From: Caprimulgus europaeus | Lineage: Eukaryota; Chordata; Aves; Caprimulgiformes; Caprimulgidae | Assembly: GCA_907165065.1 (NCBI GenBank) | Contig: OU015523.1 | Coordinates: 25,757,834-25,821,833 of the forward strand | DNA length: 64,000 nt | Reading direction: 5' to 3' | Part shown: piece after piece, positions 1-12,357 of the stretch | Layout: the number at the start of each line of letters is the position of its first letter | How positions within the stretch are numbered: position 1 is the first letter of the stretch | Notes under the pieces: model-generated | Databases searched by the model: none | Told to the model about the DNA's origin: nothing | What the model saw: only the letters and a program-made list of their open reading frames with translations | Translations under genes and position numbers: made by a program

Positions 1-60
1 AATGCATTTATTTTTCTTGTTTCCAGAATCTTCCTTATGTTTTGCCTCATGTTATATAAA

Positions 61-402
61 ATCATAGAATCATAGAATGGTTTGGGTTGGAAGTGACCTT
101 AAAGGACCTATCATCCAGTTCCACCACCCCTGCCATGAGCTGGGACACCTTCCACTAGACCAGGTTGCTCAATTCCTCATCTAACCTGGCCTTGAACACT
201 TCCAGGGAGGGGACATCCACAGCTTCTCTGGGCAACCTGTTCCAGTGTCTGACCACCCTCACAGGAAAGAGTTTCTTCCTAATATCTCATCTAAACATAC
301 CCTCTTTCAGTTTGAAGCCATTTCCCTTGTTCTGTCATTAACAGCCCTTATGAAAAGTCCCTCCCCAGCTTTCTTCTAGGCCCCTTTCAGGTACTGGAAG
401 TG
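61..402 (-). mobile_element. CR1 LINE 3' fragment
   Basis: Read on the minus strand, this is the last part of a CR1 retrotransposon. It ends at 61 in the paired octamer tail (ATTCTATG ATTCTATG type) preceded by the CR1 block that reads CTTCCAACCCAAACC. The upstream part encodes degraded remains of the end of the CR1 ORF2 protein and then stops near 402, so the copy is 5'-truncated, as nearly all CR1 insertions are. CR1 elements move by target-primed reverse transcription. This copy has no intact coding capacity and is a fossil. Confidence 0.93.
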
Positions 403-3400
403 ACTAATTAGTTACTTTAGTGTTGTAATTAATTTCCTACATTGGATATAAAAGAAACAGAAGATATTATGGATCTCTTATGAAAAGAAAAAAATTGCCA
501 ATTTCAGCCTTTGTTAAGTTTTACTTTAATTTGAATTATATTTACATGGTTCATGACAAGTAGAAACACCTTCATATACAGCAAGATCAAAGTTTCCACT
601 GGACATAAACCAATTCTGTTTATGTGGGTCTAGACCAAGAAGCTCGACATTTCCATGGCTCCAGCACTGTCAGAACTTGCCCCTATTTTGTCAGAGTTTA
701 TAATGACACTATACACACCTCTGACACTTGTACAGAGAAACCAAATCATCTTTTAAAATCCCACACCTTTTTACTATCTATAAGACATTATTGAGACATG
801 TTATTAAAGGCATTTTTTTTTTTTAAATGGAAATTTTAGAAAATTAAGTTTCACAGAGAAATAACAAATCCTTTAAATTCAGTAGGTTATTCTTTAAGAC
901 TTCAGTGAAGGAAGGGGAACAATGTGCTAGAACTGCTAAATGTGTTCACTAAGCAGAGGAAAGAAATTACCACTGTAAGCAAAAGGATCTATGCAAGGCC
1001 CTGTGAATATCTTGCAGTTATTAGTGAAACAAAGACTATGGCATTTAGTCTAGCTCTTAAAACAATGAAGATGAATACATTTCTAAGGACAGTAATAAAA
1101 AATTCAGCTTTTTTTTCCCCCCCTTTGGCTTTTTATTTTCTCTGTTATAATCTGCAAAATAGCTTAGGCCCCTATTTTTCATAGGGGAACTATTTAGCAT
1201 ATATATCAAAATACATAAGCTTATTTTGCTTAAGAAAGAACAGAGGGACATTTAGAAGGAAAGTACTGCATGACAATGGAAAATACGCCACATTTGAAAT
1301 CAGTCTCGATGCAATTTAGAAAAAAAAGACCATCACCACCTCAGGCAAAGAAGTACTAAACACACAATACATATCTGAAACTAATTAAAAAAAGAGGTCA
1401 CAGAAGTGATCAAATATAAATTTCCTTGGAAGGAGAACTGCTGCTGAGATATAAAGATTCTTCTTTAAATGGGAACATTTTTAAAATGTAGTTATCATTG
1501 TTTTCATCTTTCCCTTTCCTAACTTCAGTGGAGTGTTCTTTCAAGAGATAATGGGAAGGCAAAGCCTTCGTATTAGCCATCGCAGTACCCTACAGGCATC
1601 CCAGCCTGGATGCCTCTATTGTTCTTGTCCCTGGGGCAGTGCAGGCTACCGTGGTGCTCGCCCTGATGAAGGGAGAGCACACAGTGTGTGCCGCTCTCCA
1701 GTGACCCTTAGCTGGAGTATTCTTTATGGATGAGAGGGGACTTCCTTGCCTGGAAGGCTGTTGTGAAATGGACCTTTGTGAAGAGCCATGTTAGTACCGA
1801 GTCAAGCACTGCCTTAGGGATTTGCACCACCAACAAACACTGACCGTATCTCACATAGACTTTCAAATTATTTGCCTCCTCCAAACAGTATTACCTCTGT
1901 CTTCTCTTCCTCTCTTCCCCTGCTTCACAGCACTTCTCATACAGGCACTAATGTCTTGCTGAAATAGTGACGCCTTCTGTCTGTAAATCTATAAGGCCAG
2001 ATTAAGATAGGCAGCAGGATGTGAGCAGACGTGAGTCAGCCTGGGAAATGTTAATAGGTTAACTTGTAAAAAGACTGCTAAGTAATTACGGTATGGCCAT
2101 GTGCTCTGCAGAGATGTCATACTAGGACAGATTCAGCACTGGAGTTTCTGTCTACTCGTTTGTGAAGGATGAATAACAGCTATTGCCTCTCTCATGAGAC
2201 AATCATTACATGAAAGGTTACTAGATATTAACAGTAAGGTCATCCACAGAAAATAGATAAAACAGATGGGTTCTTTGAAATAAGTTGTAGTGCAGCTGCA
2301 CACAGGATAAATACCAAGGTAACGCTGGACCCTCAGTCTAAAAAATGTGTGCAGTGTTTTATCTTTGCTTCAGTAAGCACAGCACAACATCCCATCCCAT
2401 CCCGTCCCATCTCTCCCAGCTCCCACCCCAACCCCCTTTCCCCCTCCATGTTCCAGGCTGCCTCTAGGGCTGGAACACCAGCCTTTGGTGTATATCTGGA
2501 AGTGGAAGCAGCTGACCTGGTGATCAAGCTGGTGGGTGACACAGCCTTTTAGCATCAGAACATTACAGAGCAGAAATTGCCAGTGAATTCAGGTGAGGAG
2601 AGGAGATGAATCATGGTTCAGCGCCACCCTGGAGCTTAAAGGGAAAGTCTGTTTAACAGCAGGATAATGGGGGCCCCAGGGTTTCCTTCTCCAGACAGTA
2701 GACAATGGCACCTCTCACTGCAAGCAGCTTGAGTTGGGTACCAGGAAATACCTGAGCTGAGAATACTCTTTGCTTGGAAAAACAGTGTTAAGGAGGGGTC
2801 AATACCTCAGGAAATTCTCTCCTGGCTTCAGCTCGTATAGTTTCTCTATATACTCTAATCTGCATATATAGTATCTGGACCCTAATATTTTTATGTGACA
2901 GAGCAGTTAGAGAGCACAGAATGAGGGACAGAGCATTGTGCAGGCAAACAGCAGAACAGCTTCTCCATGAGTGGCAAAGGGGAGAAGGGAAGACAGAAAA
3001 TTTTGAGGAGTCACTTGATTTCATGGAAAGCAAGTGTCAAAGCCATTGGACTTCTGATTTGGAGCTGTGCACAAAGTGCACATTGAGTCTATTTAAATAC
3101 ATGACATTTTTACTGTGTTCTTTGCTATCATTTTACAATTAGTACTTGTTTTCCTGTCTTTAATTAAACTTTAAGCTGCATCATGACTACTCCTATTTAT
3201 ACAATGTTTGGCAAACGGACTTTGAGGCATTGCCAAATGTAAGGAGAAAAAAAAAGAAACTTAAGACAGCAAACTATTATAAAGTGAGCTCTAACTTAGA
3301 AGTCTATTCTTCTAGACTATATAAACTTTGGCTATTCAGTTCTGGAAAAGTAAAAGCAGAAAAACTAGTGGAAAAACAATCAATAGAGAAAAAATATAAC

Positions 3401-4318
3401 AACGTATACACATGCCCAGGGAAATGGAAATATAAGCAGGCAAGAAGAGACATATTAGAGAGCCCAGCCTTGGATCAGTAAGGCAACACAATGTGCAGTT
3501 GTCTTAAAAAAGGAAACCAAGTAATTACTATCCCTTGAATAAAACAAAAATAAACAATCCTCACAACTCTGTTCCACTGGATTCTGCCAGGTTGCAGGTT
3601 GTTCTAGAGTTTAAGGAGAAGTTCCTGCCCTTCAGAGCATTTTTGAATCTTCAGGTAGGGTATTGGACCTAGATCACATACAGACTTTCACTTCCCAGGG
3701 GAGACTCACATGTGAAATTGGAATAAATTACACACATGAGATCAGGATCAAGCCACATAATTTCCTATGTTGTTGCTAGGCTTTTTCCTCAATAGTATCA
3801 ATCCACTGTCATCTGCCCTCAAATACTGCTAATAAGAAGATATTTTGCAGCAAAAAAGTAGACTTCCACGTATTTTTTCTTGACAGATTTTATTGAACTG
3901 TTTGAATTCTATTGAACTGCTTGAATTTATTTCATGGTGAAACAGATGAAAAAAATCTTTTATCTAGCTGAGTATTCATTGCAGACAAGGCTCTAATTTA
4001 CTCCTTCAAACTCCTCTTAAATTCTTATCACCCGGATTATTTTCTTTACCTTCAGTTATACAAAACTTGATTCTATTCCAGTCACATCTATATTGTGTTC
4101 TGTCGACATGACATCTGCACAGTCAGTATTTTTTTTTGCTGCTCTTGCAAGAATAGCACATGAGGATATCTGAAAAACACTGGTGATTTCAATAACTTCA
4201 CATCAGTTTTGATTTCTCTTCAGATCTTATAAATCTTTTGCCTTTTCTGAAAGATTTGCATGGAGAGCAACAAGCACTAGTGTGGAGAAATTTTCTGAGG
4301 CTCCATTTCAGTGGAGAT
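403..4318. other. AT-rich non-coding stretch
   Basis: No gene recognised. The stretch is AT-rich with short A and T runs. A pentanucleotide CCCAT-like run lies at 2389-2413, and a slightly GC-richer patch with several CpG sites lies at about 1555-1735. Short open frames here (at most 83 codons) show no recognisable motif and overlap frames on the other strand. Confidence 0.6.
2389..2413. repeat. (CATCC)n-type short tandem repeat
   Basis: About five units of a CATCC/CCCAT pentanucleotide, the fourth changed to CGTCC, lead into a C-rich pyrimidine tract up to about 2450. Confidence 0.7.
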
Positions 4319-4320
4319 GC

Positions 4321-4351
<31 letters not shown>

Positions 4352-4380
4352 GTCTACTTATTTATTTACTTATAATTATT
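4319..4380. repeat. (TTTA)n microsatellite
   Basis: A run of TTTA/ATTT tetranucleotides with a few substitutions lies immediately 5' of the plus-strand CR1 copy. It may mark the landing site of the element, because CR1 and other LINEs often insert at T-rich or A-rich tracts. Confidence 0.9.
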
Positions 4381-4390
4381 TTGGGGTGAA

Positions 4391-4759
4391 CAACAGGCTG
4401 GAGAGTAGCCCTGCAGAGAGGGATCTGGGGGTTCTGGTCAATGGCAAGTTGAACATGAGCCAACAGTGTGTCCTGGCAGTCAAGAGAGTCAACCGTGTCC
4501 TGGGGTACATCAAGCACTGTATTACAAGACAGTCGAGGGAGATGGTTGTCCCACTGATGAAGCCTCACCTTGAGTACTGTGTGCAGTTTGGGGCACTACA
4601 ATATAAAAAGGATATAAAGCTGTTAGACAGTGTCCAGAGGAGGGCCACTAAATTGGTGAGGGGTTTAGAGAGGAAGCTGTATGAGGAGAGGCTGAAGTTT
4701 GCTCAGCCTGGAGGAGACCGAGAGGACACCTCATCTCAGTCTGTAACTTCCTCACAAGG
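4391..4759 (+). mobile_element. CR1 LINE, 5' part of LTR-split copy
   Basis: Plus-strand CR1. Translation of 4395-4700 gives the C-terminal region of the CR1 reverse-transcriptase protein, with the blocks SPAERDLGVLV, GKLNMSQQC, VNRVLGYIKHCI, LMKPHLEYCVQFGALQYKKD and VQRRATKLVRGLE. The frame is largely open but decays after RLKF. The copy is interrupted at 4759 by an LTR and resumes at 5904, where the matching CR1 text (GGAGAAGAGG...) continues in register. The target duplication CAAGG (4755-4759) is part of the CR1 sequence. The CR1 is therefore older than the LTR. Confidence 0.93.
4755..4759. repeat. 5-bp target-site duplication, left copy (CAAGG)
   Basis: CAAGG abuts the 5' end of the LTR and is repeated at 5899-5903. 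The direct 5-bp duplication was made by retroviral integrase. Confidence 0.8.
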
Positions 4760-5144
4760 TGTATAGGGTTTGTGTGGCAAGGTTTTGGTAAAGGGGGGGG
4801 TGCCTAAGGGTGGCTTCTGTGAGAAGCTGCCAGAAGCTTCCCCAATGTCCGACACAGCCAATGCCAGCTGGCTCCAAGACAGACCTACCTCTGGCCAAGG
4901 CCGAACCCATCAGTAACGCCTCTGTGATAACATAATTAAGTAAAAAAGAGGAAGAGAAAAAAAAACCTGCACACTTTTATAGTGAGAGAGAGGAGTGAGA
5001 AGATGTAAGAGAAACAACCCTTGCAGACACAAAGGTCAGTGAAGGAGGGGAAGGAGGTGCTCCAGGCGCCAGAGCAGAGATTTCCCTGCAACTTGTGGTG
5101 AAGACCATGGTGAGGCAGGCTGTGCCCCTGCAGTCCATGGAAGT

Positions 5145-5486
5145 CCATGGTGGAGCAGATGACCACCTGTAGCCCGTGGAGGACCCCATGCCGGAGCAGG
5201 TGGAAGCCCAAAGGAGGCTGTGACCCTGTGGGAAGCCCGCACTGAATCAGATTCCTGTCAGGACCTGTGGCCCATGAAGAGAGGAGCCCACGCCGGAGCA
5301 GGTTTGCTGGCAGGACTTGTGACCCTGTGGGGGACCCACGGTGGAGCAGTCCGCTCCTGAAGGACTGCACCCCATGGAAAGGACCCATGCTAAAGCAGTT
5401 TGTGAAGAACGTTCATGGGAAGGGCTCACACTGGAGAAGATTGTGGAGGACTGTCTCCCATGAGAGGGAACCCAATGCTGGTGCAG
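5145..5486 (+). repeat. Degenerate ~50-bp tandem repeats inside the LTR
   Basis: The core CCCAYGCYGGAGCAG recurs about eight times at intervals of 40-51 bp. Read on the opposite strand, the units give a 17-residue periodic peptide with an LLxxGxxxGLQ-like theme, because 51 bp is a multiple of three. The repeats belong to the LTR family, since parts of them are also found in the 41393-42002 copy. Confidence 0.7.
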
Positions 5487-5712
5487 GGGAAGGAGTTATA
5501 GTGCTGGTGTGAGGGAAGGAGTCCTCCCCCTGAGGAGGAAGGAGCGGCAGAAACAGCGTGTGATTAACCCCAACCCCCATTCCCTGTCCCCCTGTGCCGC
5601 TGCGGGGAGGAGGTGGAAATCAGGAAAGAAGTCAAGCCCAGGAAGCAGGGAGGAGTGGGGGAGGTGTTTTGAGATTTGGTTTTACTTCTCATTATCTTCT
5701 TTTCTGTTTGGT

Positions 5713-5718
5713 AATAAA
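5713..5718 (+). promoter_or_regulatory. LTR polyadenylation signal AATAAA
   Basis: AATAAA lies in the 3' fifth of the LTR. The minus-strand sister LTR has the same hexamer at the corresponding place (41593-41598, read in reverse). It is probably the retroviral R-region poly(A) signal; function here is not known. Confidence 0.5.
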
Positions 5719-5898
5719 TTTTGGTTTTTCCACTGAGTTATGTCTGTTTTGCCCGTGCCAGTTATTGGTGAGTGATTTCTCTCTGTCCTTATCTCGACCC
5801 ATTGTTATATTTTTCTCTCCCCTGCCCAGCTGAGGAGGCGGAGTGATAGAATAGGCTATGGTGGGCATTTGGCGTCCAGCCAGGGTCAACCCACCATA

Positions 5899-6216
5899 CA
5901 AGGAGAAGAGGAAGAGCAGGCACTGATGTCTTCTCCCTGGCAACCAATAATAGGACCAGAGGAAATGTCAGGAAGATGTGCCAGAGGAGATTTAAGTTGG
6001 ACATTAGGAAAAGGTTCTTCACCCAGAGGGTGGTAGAGCACTGGAACAGGCTCCCCAGGGAGGTAATCATGGTACTAAGCCTGACAATATTCAAGAAGCA
6101 TTTGGACAACGCCCTCAGACAGATGGTCTGTATCTTGGGATTGTCCTATACTAGGACAGGAGTTGGACTCAATGATCCTTGTGGGTCCCTTCCAACTCAC
6201 AACATTCTATGATTCT
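5899..6216 (+). mobile_element. CR1 LINE, 3' part of LTR-split copy
   Basis: This is the continuation of the CR1 begun at 4391. The first five bases are the right target duplication (CAAGG). The conserved 3' region then encodes remains of ORF2 (RFKLDIRKRFFTQRVVEHWN, then RLPREV) and a 3' UTR with the block GGAGTTGGACTCAATGATCC. It ends in ATTCTATGATTCT at 6216, which fixes the plus orientation. CR1 proteins normally end shortly after this block. Confidence 0.93.
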
Positions 6217-9200
6217 AAAGATCAAAAGATGAAATAATACCTCTGGCTTTGAGGGGGTGGGGGGAAATTAAAGGTCCCAGATAGGGCCCACATAGGCCAT
6301 TGACATTGAAGGATTAAGCTGTTATGCAGTATGCCTTTCCCTAAAATTAAGATCTTTCAGCAAAAGAAAGAGAACACTGTTAAAAAAAAAATGAAAAACA
6401 AAATGGCAAGAAAAGAACATCTCAAAACTCAACATCTGCAAGTCTCAACACAGGCAGCTGTATGTGAACATTTTATACGCCTTAACTTCTTTGATTTATT
6501 TTGGAATTTGTTACTACCCTTTCCTCAGTAGTGACCTCATCATTTAGCCTTAGCGACTGCTGCTGCACTGACCGATGAATAGCACAGAGATTGCAGGGTG
6601 AATCTAAGCATTTGACTATGAGAGTAGAGAAAGATGACATGCTCCAGAAAAGCTTTTTCCTGGACGAGGAATGGATAGTTATGGCAAACAGATGGAAGGA
6701 ATCAAATCCAAAACACAGTGTGTGACCTATCTCAGATAGAGTCTCCTTCTAGCATTTCATTTTGGCAAAGCTCAAGCATCCCTGATGCCAACAGAATGTT
6801 CCTGAGCTGTGGATCCTGTCAGCAGGCTCCAAGTTGCAGTCCTCTCCCTATCACGACTTATTGGACAACATAGTCAAGCAGCAAATATTGACTCGAGAGA
6901 AACTTATGCAAAAAGTAACATAACAGAAAAACAAAACAAGGCTATTATTACAAAGTCAAGGGAACCTATTTTTGCCTTCCAGCTATGTGACAGACTTGGT
7001 TTCACATTGGCCAGACAGGCAGCTGTCTCAAGGCTCTTAAAATGCACAGATGGGAAAGAAAATGAACTCTGAATAGGGCTGTGCCCTGTTGTTAATCTCC
7101 CTAAATCAAAGGGTGGAAATAAGACTCTTTTTCTCTGTTTGACAACAGTGTGACAACATTCCAAGTGAAAAATTGAAGGACTTAGAGCCTCACAGAGATT
7201 TGTTAACAGAGGTATGGGTCAGAAAGGCAGGAACCAAGGATACCAGCACAGCAGCTGGTATCTAAAGGACGCAGTCCTGTGCTTATGAGAAGCCTTTGGT
7301 TATTTAATACCTGTTCTCTAGAAAGAAATCATCACCCTTTAATGGCCTGTTAAAAATGAAAATTAAAAGCTAGGAAGGAAAACAAAAGGAAGAGAAAGAA
7401 GGCAATGAAATAGCAAAATTTCAGACTGAAGTCATCCTGTGTGGCCTGTCTTCTTTTGTGTGAGTCAGGAAGAGAAACCATCACATAGAAAAATGTCATT
7501 GATATTAATAGTCATGAAGAGAGCAAGACAAAACATTCACAGTGAAGACATTTGAAATTTACTGTCTTTGAGTATGCCAGAAACTACCGCCCTTCTCAAC
7601 CTGCTATCTCCACTCTGCATGATATTATCCCCCAACCTGTGTCAGCAGAAGTAAACTGGGCTACCTTGAACAGGCTGAGAAGAAGCTCTTTGCCAGCCCA
7701 CCCCATTTCTGTCATCTCCAGCCAAAGAACCCCCCAGCTGGGATGGTTGTGTTTGAAATTGCAGTCATTTCTCTCTGGCTTAGTTCTGGTTTTGTCCCAT
7801 GTTTGTTTTATGTCAAGTGTATTTGCAGGCACGAAACCAGGAAGCAAACCCTACCTCTCCTCACATGCTACTATACTACAGCACCTGCCCTGAAGATGAA
7901 AGTGTCCCTGGCTGCCGTGGAGAGCTGTACCAGGTATAAATCCTAGGGTCTGGGTGGGGGTTATCTCAGGAGATGCCTGCCCTGCGTTCAAAACCCTCCT
8001 CCAGGATGAGGAGGAGAGCACCACCAGATCCCAACAGCTTCTGCCACAACAAGCTGTGCCTGAACTGGAGCTACTTATGGTTCCCATTTCTGAATAACTA
8101 AAGATCTTGGTCTGACTTTCTCCTGCTTCTTTATTCAAAGTATTTCTGAGCCTATGGGGGAGCCTTGGGTTAGGCATGGGGTGGTTTCTGTTTATTTTAA
8201 ATTACTCTTTTTGAGTTCTGTCTGGTCCCAGTCTTTTCAGGAGTAGAGTGATGTTTGAAAATGGGGAGGTCTCAGTCGAAAAAAAACTAAGAGAGAAACT
8301 AAGAACCTCCTAAAGGTCCTCCTTTAGTCATTCAAATTCCTATAAGTCTTTCTGTGCCGAGGTCTGTTTCTGACTGCCTTTATACTGCAAGAACAATGGG
8401 ATTCAGATATGGGGGAAGGCCTGCAAGAACTACTATAATACAAATAATGCATTAGTACAACATACCACTTGGAGTGTGAAAGCCATGGTATAAAATCCTA
8501 ACAGCTGCATTCCTTTGCTGTTCTGGCAAATAAAACTCAATTGCAAACACAGAAAGTGGATGTGTGTGCACCTGAAGCAAAATCATCTCTCAGCCCAAGA
8601 GACTTCTAGTGGAAACTACTGTGCAGTCTGTGCCAAGTTGCCGTCCTGAGTGAGCGTGATGAGCTGCCTTTCCCACATACCTCCCTCGGGCAACAAAAGA
8701 GTCAGATGCCAGGATTTTTGCTAGCTTGGCATTACACAAAAGGCCCGTGGGGTGGGTACAATGGAATTTAGGCTGGGCAGGGAGGCAGGACACAGCAGCA
8801 TGAGTCTCCAGCAAACAATAGCAACAGCAGGATCAAAACAGCAGGCAGAAAGTATATGCACAATTACCAAAACAAAAAATCTGGACCTACAAGGGCATTA
8901 CATCCTCAGCCGTATCCCCAAGCAGGATCCCACTGTTGTTAACATAACCACTACTGAATCCAGCATGTATTTCACACAGTGCAATGCATAATATCCAAAA
9001 AGGAAGGTGAAAAGCAGGGGGATTAACCTAAGGCAATAAATTCCAGTAAATTCCTCCAGGTTAACAGGGCATTAAACCAGCCAATGTCCAGACTTCATAA
9101 TGTAACAGAGGCACAAGCATTAATGCACAGAAGCAACAACACAGAAATTCAGGATAGTTGTCAGCAACAGAATCTGGTACAGAAGGAAGCGGGGAAATAT

Positions 9201-12200
9201 ACACAATCACATTTGAATCATAAGTGCCCAAATGAGAAACATTAGGAAAAAAAAAAAAAGGTTGTCTCATTTGTACGGAAACCTGTCAACTTAATCCTCC
9301 TTTTTAGAGGAGAGGACGAGGAGGGAATAGAAATGGTTTCTGCTCTCTCTCTTTATTGAATAGAACATAAACATAAGAGCTAGTTGGAAAACAGCTACTT
9401 TGTTTTGGGAAACTTCCAGGAAGAAAAAAATATTGTATTGAAAAAAGTTCAATTAAAAATATGAACACCTCCATTTCTCATTGTTCACAAGAAAGTATTT
9501 CCAGTTTTAAAGCTTCTCACTGGCACCTGTTCTGTTTGAGGACTGATTTTTGCTCCACCTTCTTCATATTGGCATTGAGGAGAGAGGAGGAGAGAAGGAT
9601 CAAAATGAAAATATGGCAAGTAAAAATGAGACATTTCGTTTTCGCAAAACTGTGAATGTTCTTGTTGGAAAAGACCTGAAGCTAGAGGGCATACGGTGCT
9701 GGGAGCTGAAAGCCTTGAGCTGTAATGTGGACCACATCTCAAGAAGTGAATCAGGAACATCTTCATATGGTTATCAAAATTTATTTGAACCATTTTACCA
9801 ATCCTAGCTTGCCCAGGCGGTAGCATGCAGAGCTGACTGCAGGCTTGGTGATTTAGACTGTACTGACATGTGACATTACAACACAAGAAGACAAAAAAAG
9901 GACCAAGAAAATATGTCTCACTTTTGTAACTAGCCAGAGTATTTTGCTAAAATTCTTTCTTCAGCATGATTCTTTGTGCTACAGAGAGAAATAAAAGGTT
10001 TTGTGCAATTGATAACTTTCCATATTGGGCATAGCTTTTAGAGTTTGACCTCTCCTTCCTGCTTTCTCAGGCAATTTTCTTATACGTGAAACAAATGCTC
10101 CTAAAGTCAGAAAATAGCCAAAACCCCAACCTGAATAAATGGAGCCTGTCCATACTGTGTAGATGATCAACAGTTAGTTCTCACGTACTATATGTAATTT
10201 GAATAGGGAATTGAACAATACGTATTTTTTGGGAGATCTTGCAAATAAAAAGGCCTTCAGTGAAAAATAACACATGCATCTGCTTAAAAACATTTATCAT
10301 TCCTCACAGTAGAGCAGTTCAGGTCTACCAGCATGGTACTTCCCATCTTAACAAATGATAGGCATACAATCGTTTTCAGTTGACTCACAGAAGGAAAGTG
10401 TCAAGACCAAGGACAGAACTTGCTATTCATTTCATAAAAAGCTGCTCAGTTTGATTTTTGTTTTAGGTAGCTAGAGAGGAGATTTCAAAATATTATGTCA
10501 CTGTTTAACAAGAATCCCTGGTTTGAAATGGAAAGTAAGTTTTAAAATCTTTTTGTAAATCCCACCTTTATAATTCCTGCATGTCAGTCTCTCATTATAC
10601 TTGTAGAGACCAAGACTCTTAAGCAAAGCAACCATGACTTTTCACAATTCTATCTGGCTTGCAAAGAGATACAATACCTGTATATAAGACAATGTGGAAG
10701 GTTCTGACATGAATCAGATGGTGAATATCAGATTCGGCTCATGGAAGGCTGAACAAGATTCAGTTCATCAGTGTTCATTCACTTGTGTTTGAGCATTTGG
10801 CCCTAATGTGAAACTGTCTTTCAGCAGGGTCTGGTACAAAAGCACACATGACAGATTTAGCAGCAGCTTGGTGCGGTGCTCTGCTGCCAAGACATGGCAG
10901 CCTGCTAGCAATACTCTTTTCTACAAGCTTAGCAGGCACAATAGCAGAGTAAAAATAAATAAGCAACTCTGTAAGGCCTACCTGGAACTTACATCCTAAA
11001 GTGGCCTACAAAGTTCATCTTGTCAAATATCTTTTCAAATGCTTTAGTACCTGATGGCAAAAAAAAAAAAAAAAAGGTTAAGAAAATCCAAGTTAGTAGG
11101 CAAAGTAGCCAGGAATCTCTGTCTTGTAGGGATTTTGGTTGGTTGGTTTTGCTATAAAGCATTTAAAAAAAAAAAAAAAAAAAAAGAAAAAAAAGAAAAA
11201 AAAAGTTTTATTAACAGTTTCTGTGATATTCCAGATGTCAGCAATTAATTCTCCAAAATCTGCTGAAACATTAAAACCTCTTTCAGATTAAACATTGGGG
11301 TCAGCAGTAAACTTTTTCCTACCGTCTCGAACAACAAGTGAAAAAAGCTCTTACTCAGATCTGATCTGCCATGTGACTCATCTAATCTTGACATTTTCCC
11401 AGCAGCTGAAGGGAAAAGTGAAGCAAAGGCTCATTCTTCAAGGGAGAAACTCAGCACATCATTTTGCACAGGCAGATGGCCGGTTCTTCCTAGTGATTTC
11501 TGGGCTGATGCTGTGCTGCGGTTTATGAGCGCAGGCCTCGAGCAAGGGACGACTGGGAGAGGGGGGAGGAGCTGCTCCCGGTGAACGGGGAAATCAGAGG
11601 GTAAGCAGAGGCTTGACCACTTCGCCTCTCAGCTGGAGTGAGGCTGATTGCTGAAACCATTAGAGCAGCAGCCCTGGCAGCAGGCAGTTCTTCAGCCTCC
11701 AGGCCACCATAAAACAGGAGCTCCTTTTTTCCACAAGAAGAAAAGGCCAGTGTCTCTAAAGCAAGTGCTTTACCACATGGTTCTTTTGGTGGAGAAAGCA
11801 AGCCTGACGCTGTACCTCAGAAAGGGGGTGGGGGAGAAGTAAAAAATTTGCTCTTTTCCAGTGCTTGTGTACAGCCTTCTTATTTGTAGGGAGGAAAATA
11901 CAGGAAACACAAGCACGTCAGACAAATATATATAATTGTTATATAGTTGTTTTTCTAACTCTCTGTTGCTGCTTTTCTGCAGAGCCATGACACCAAAGCA
12001 GCTTAAGGACTCCACCACATTACAATGCTACCTTTTCCACCTCCAGAGCTCAAGGCTTTTAATATGGAAAAGGTACCTTCAGAACAAGAGCGGGCTGAGT
12101 GTGTGTGTCCCTGGCAACCCCAGCCCCCACCACAGCCTCTGGACTTCCCTGTAGCTCATTCTTTAACATGTTGCTAATGATAAACTCTATTTTACCTACA

Positions 12201-12357
12201 GATACAGTGAGTCAGGAAAAGCTTGGATAATCAGTCTAAAGAGAGAAATGAATGATCTCTCAAGATTCTTTTGTAAGTGTGTTGCCCCTCTTACTCTGGT
12301 AGATCGGCACTTGCTGTAGGAAGCCTTACTGAAAGGCCTTACTGATCTTACTTATTG
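6217..12357. other. AT-rich non-coding stretch
   Basis: I recognise no gene. Contents are homopurine A tracts (11059-11075 and 11165-11204), a patch with seven or so CpG sites at about 11519-11640, and scattered short open frames of at most 133 codons (9485-9886 on the minus strand is the longest) without recognisable motifs. I found no CR1 or LTR here. Confidence 0.55.
11165..11204. repeat. A-rich homopolymer tract
   Basis: Twenty-one A residues are followed by A runs separated by single G residues. A second run of about 17 A lies at 11059-11075. Neither sits behind a recognisable retrocopy. Confidence 0.85.

Larger units (their letters stand above)
4760..5898 (+). mobile_element. Solo LTR (about 1.14 kb) of an avian endogenous retrovirus
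   Basis: The element begins TGTATAGGG and ends CCCACCATA, the latter probably decayed from a CA end. It lies between direct CAAGG copies inside a CR1, so it is a solo LTR left by recombination between the two LTRs of a provirus. A candidate polyadenylation signal AATAAA is at 5713-5718, and a decayed TATA-like AATTAAG is near 4934. The centre holds about eight degenerate units spaced 40-51 bp apart, with the core CCCAYGCYGGAGCAG at about 5145, 5185, 5236, 5286, 5335, 5384, 5427 and 5471. A second, truncated copy of the same family lies at 41393-42002 on the minus strand. A 5-bp duplication fits the ERVL-like class, but the class assignment is inference. No internal viral genes are present. 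Confidence 0.87.

Noticed and set aside
4311..4766. 151-codon plus frame as a host gene
   Set aside because: Its sequence is the CR1 reverse-transcriptase C-terminus preceded by translated TTTA repeat.
9668..9700. CR1-like TTGGAAAAGACCT on the plus strand
   Set aside because: The similarity ends after about 15 bases and there is no octamer tail.
9485..9886. 133-codon minus-strand open frame
   Set aside because: No motif, no splice or promoter context, and an 85-codon frame overlaps it on the plus strand.
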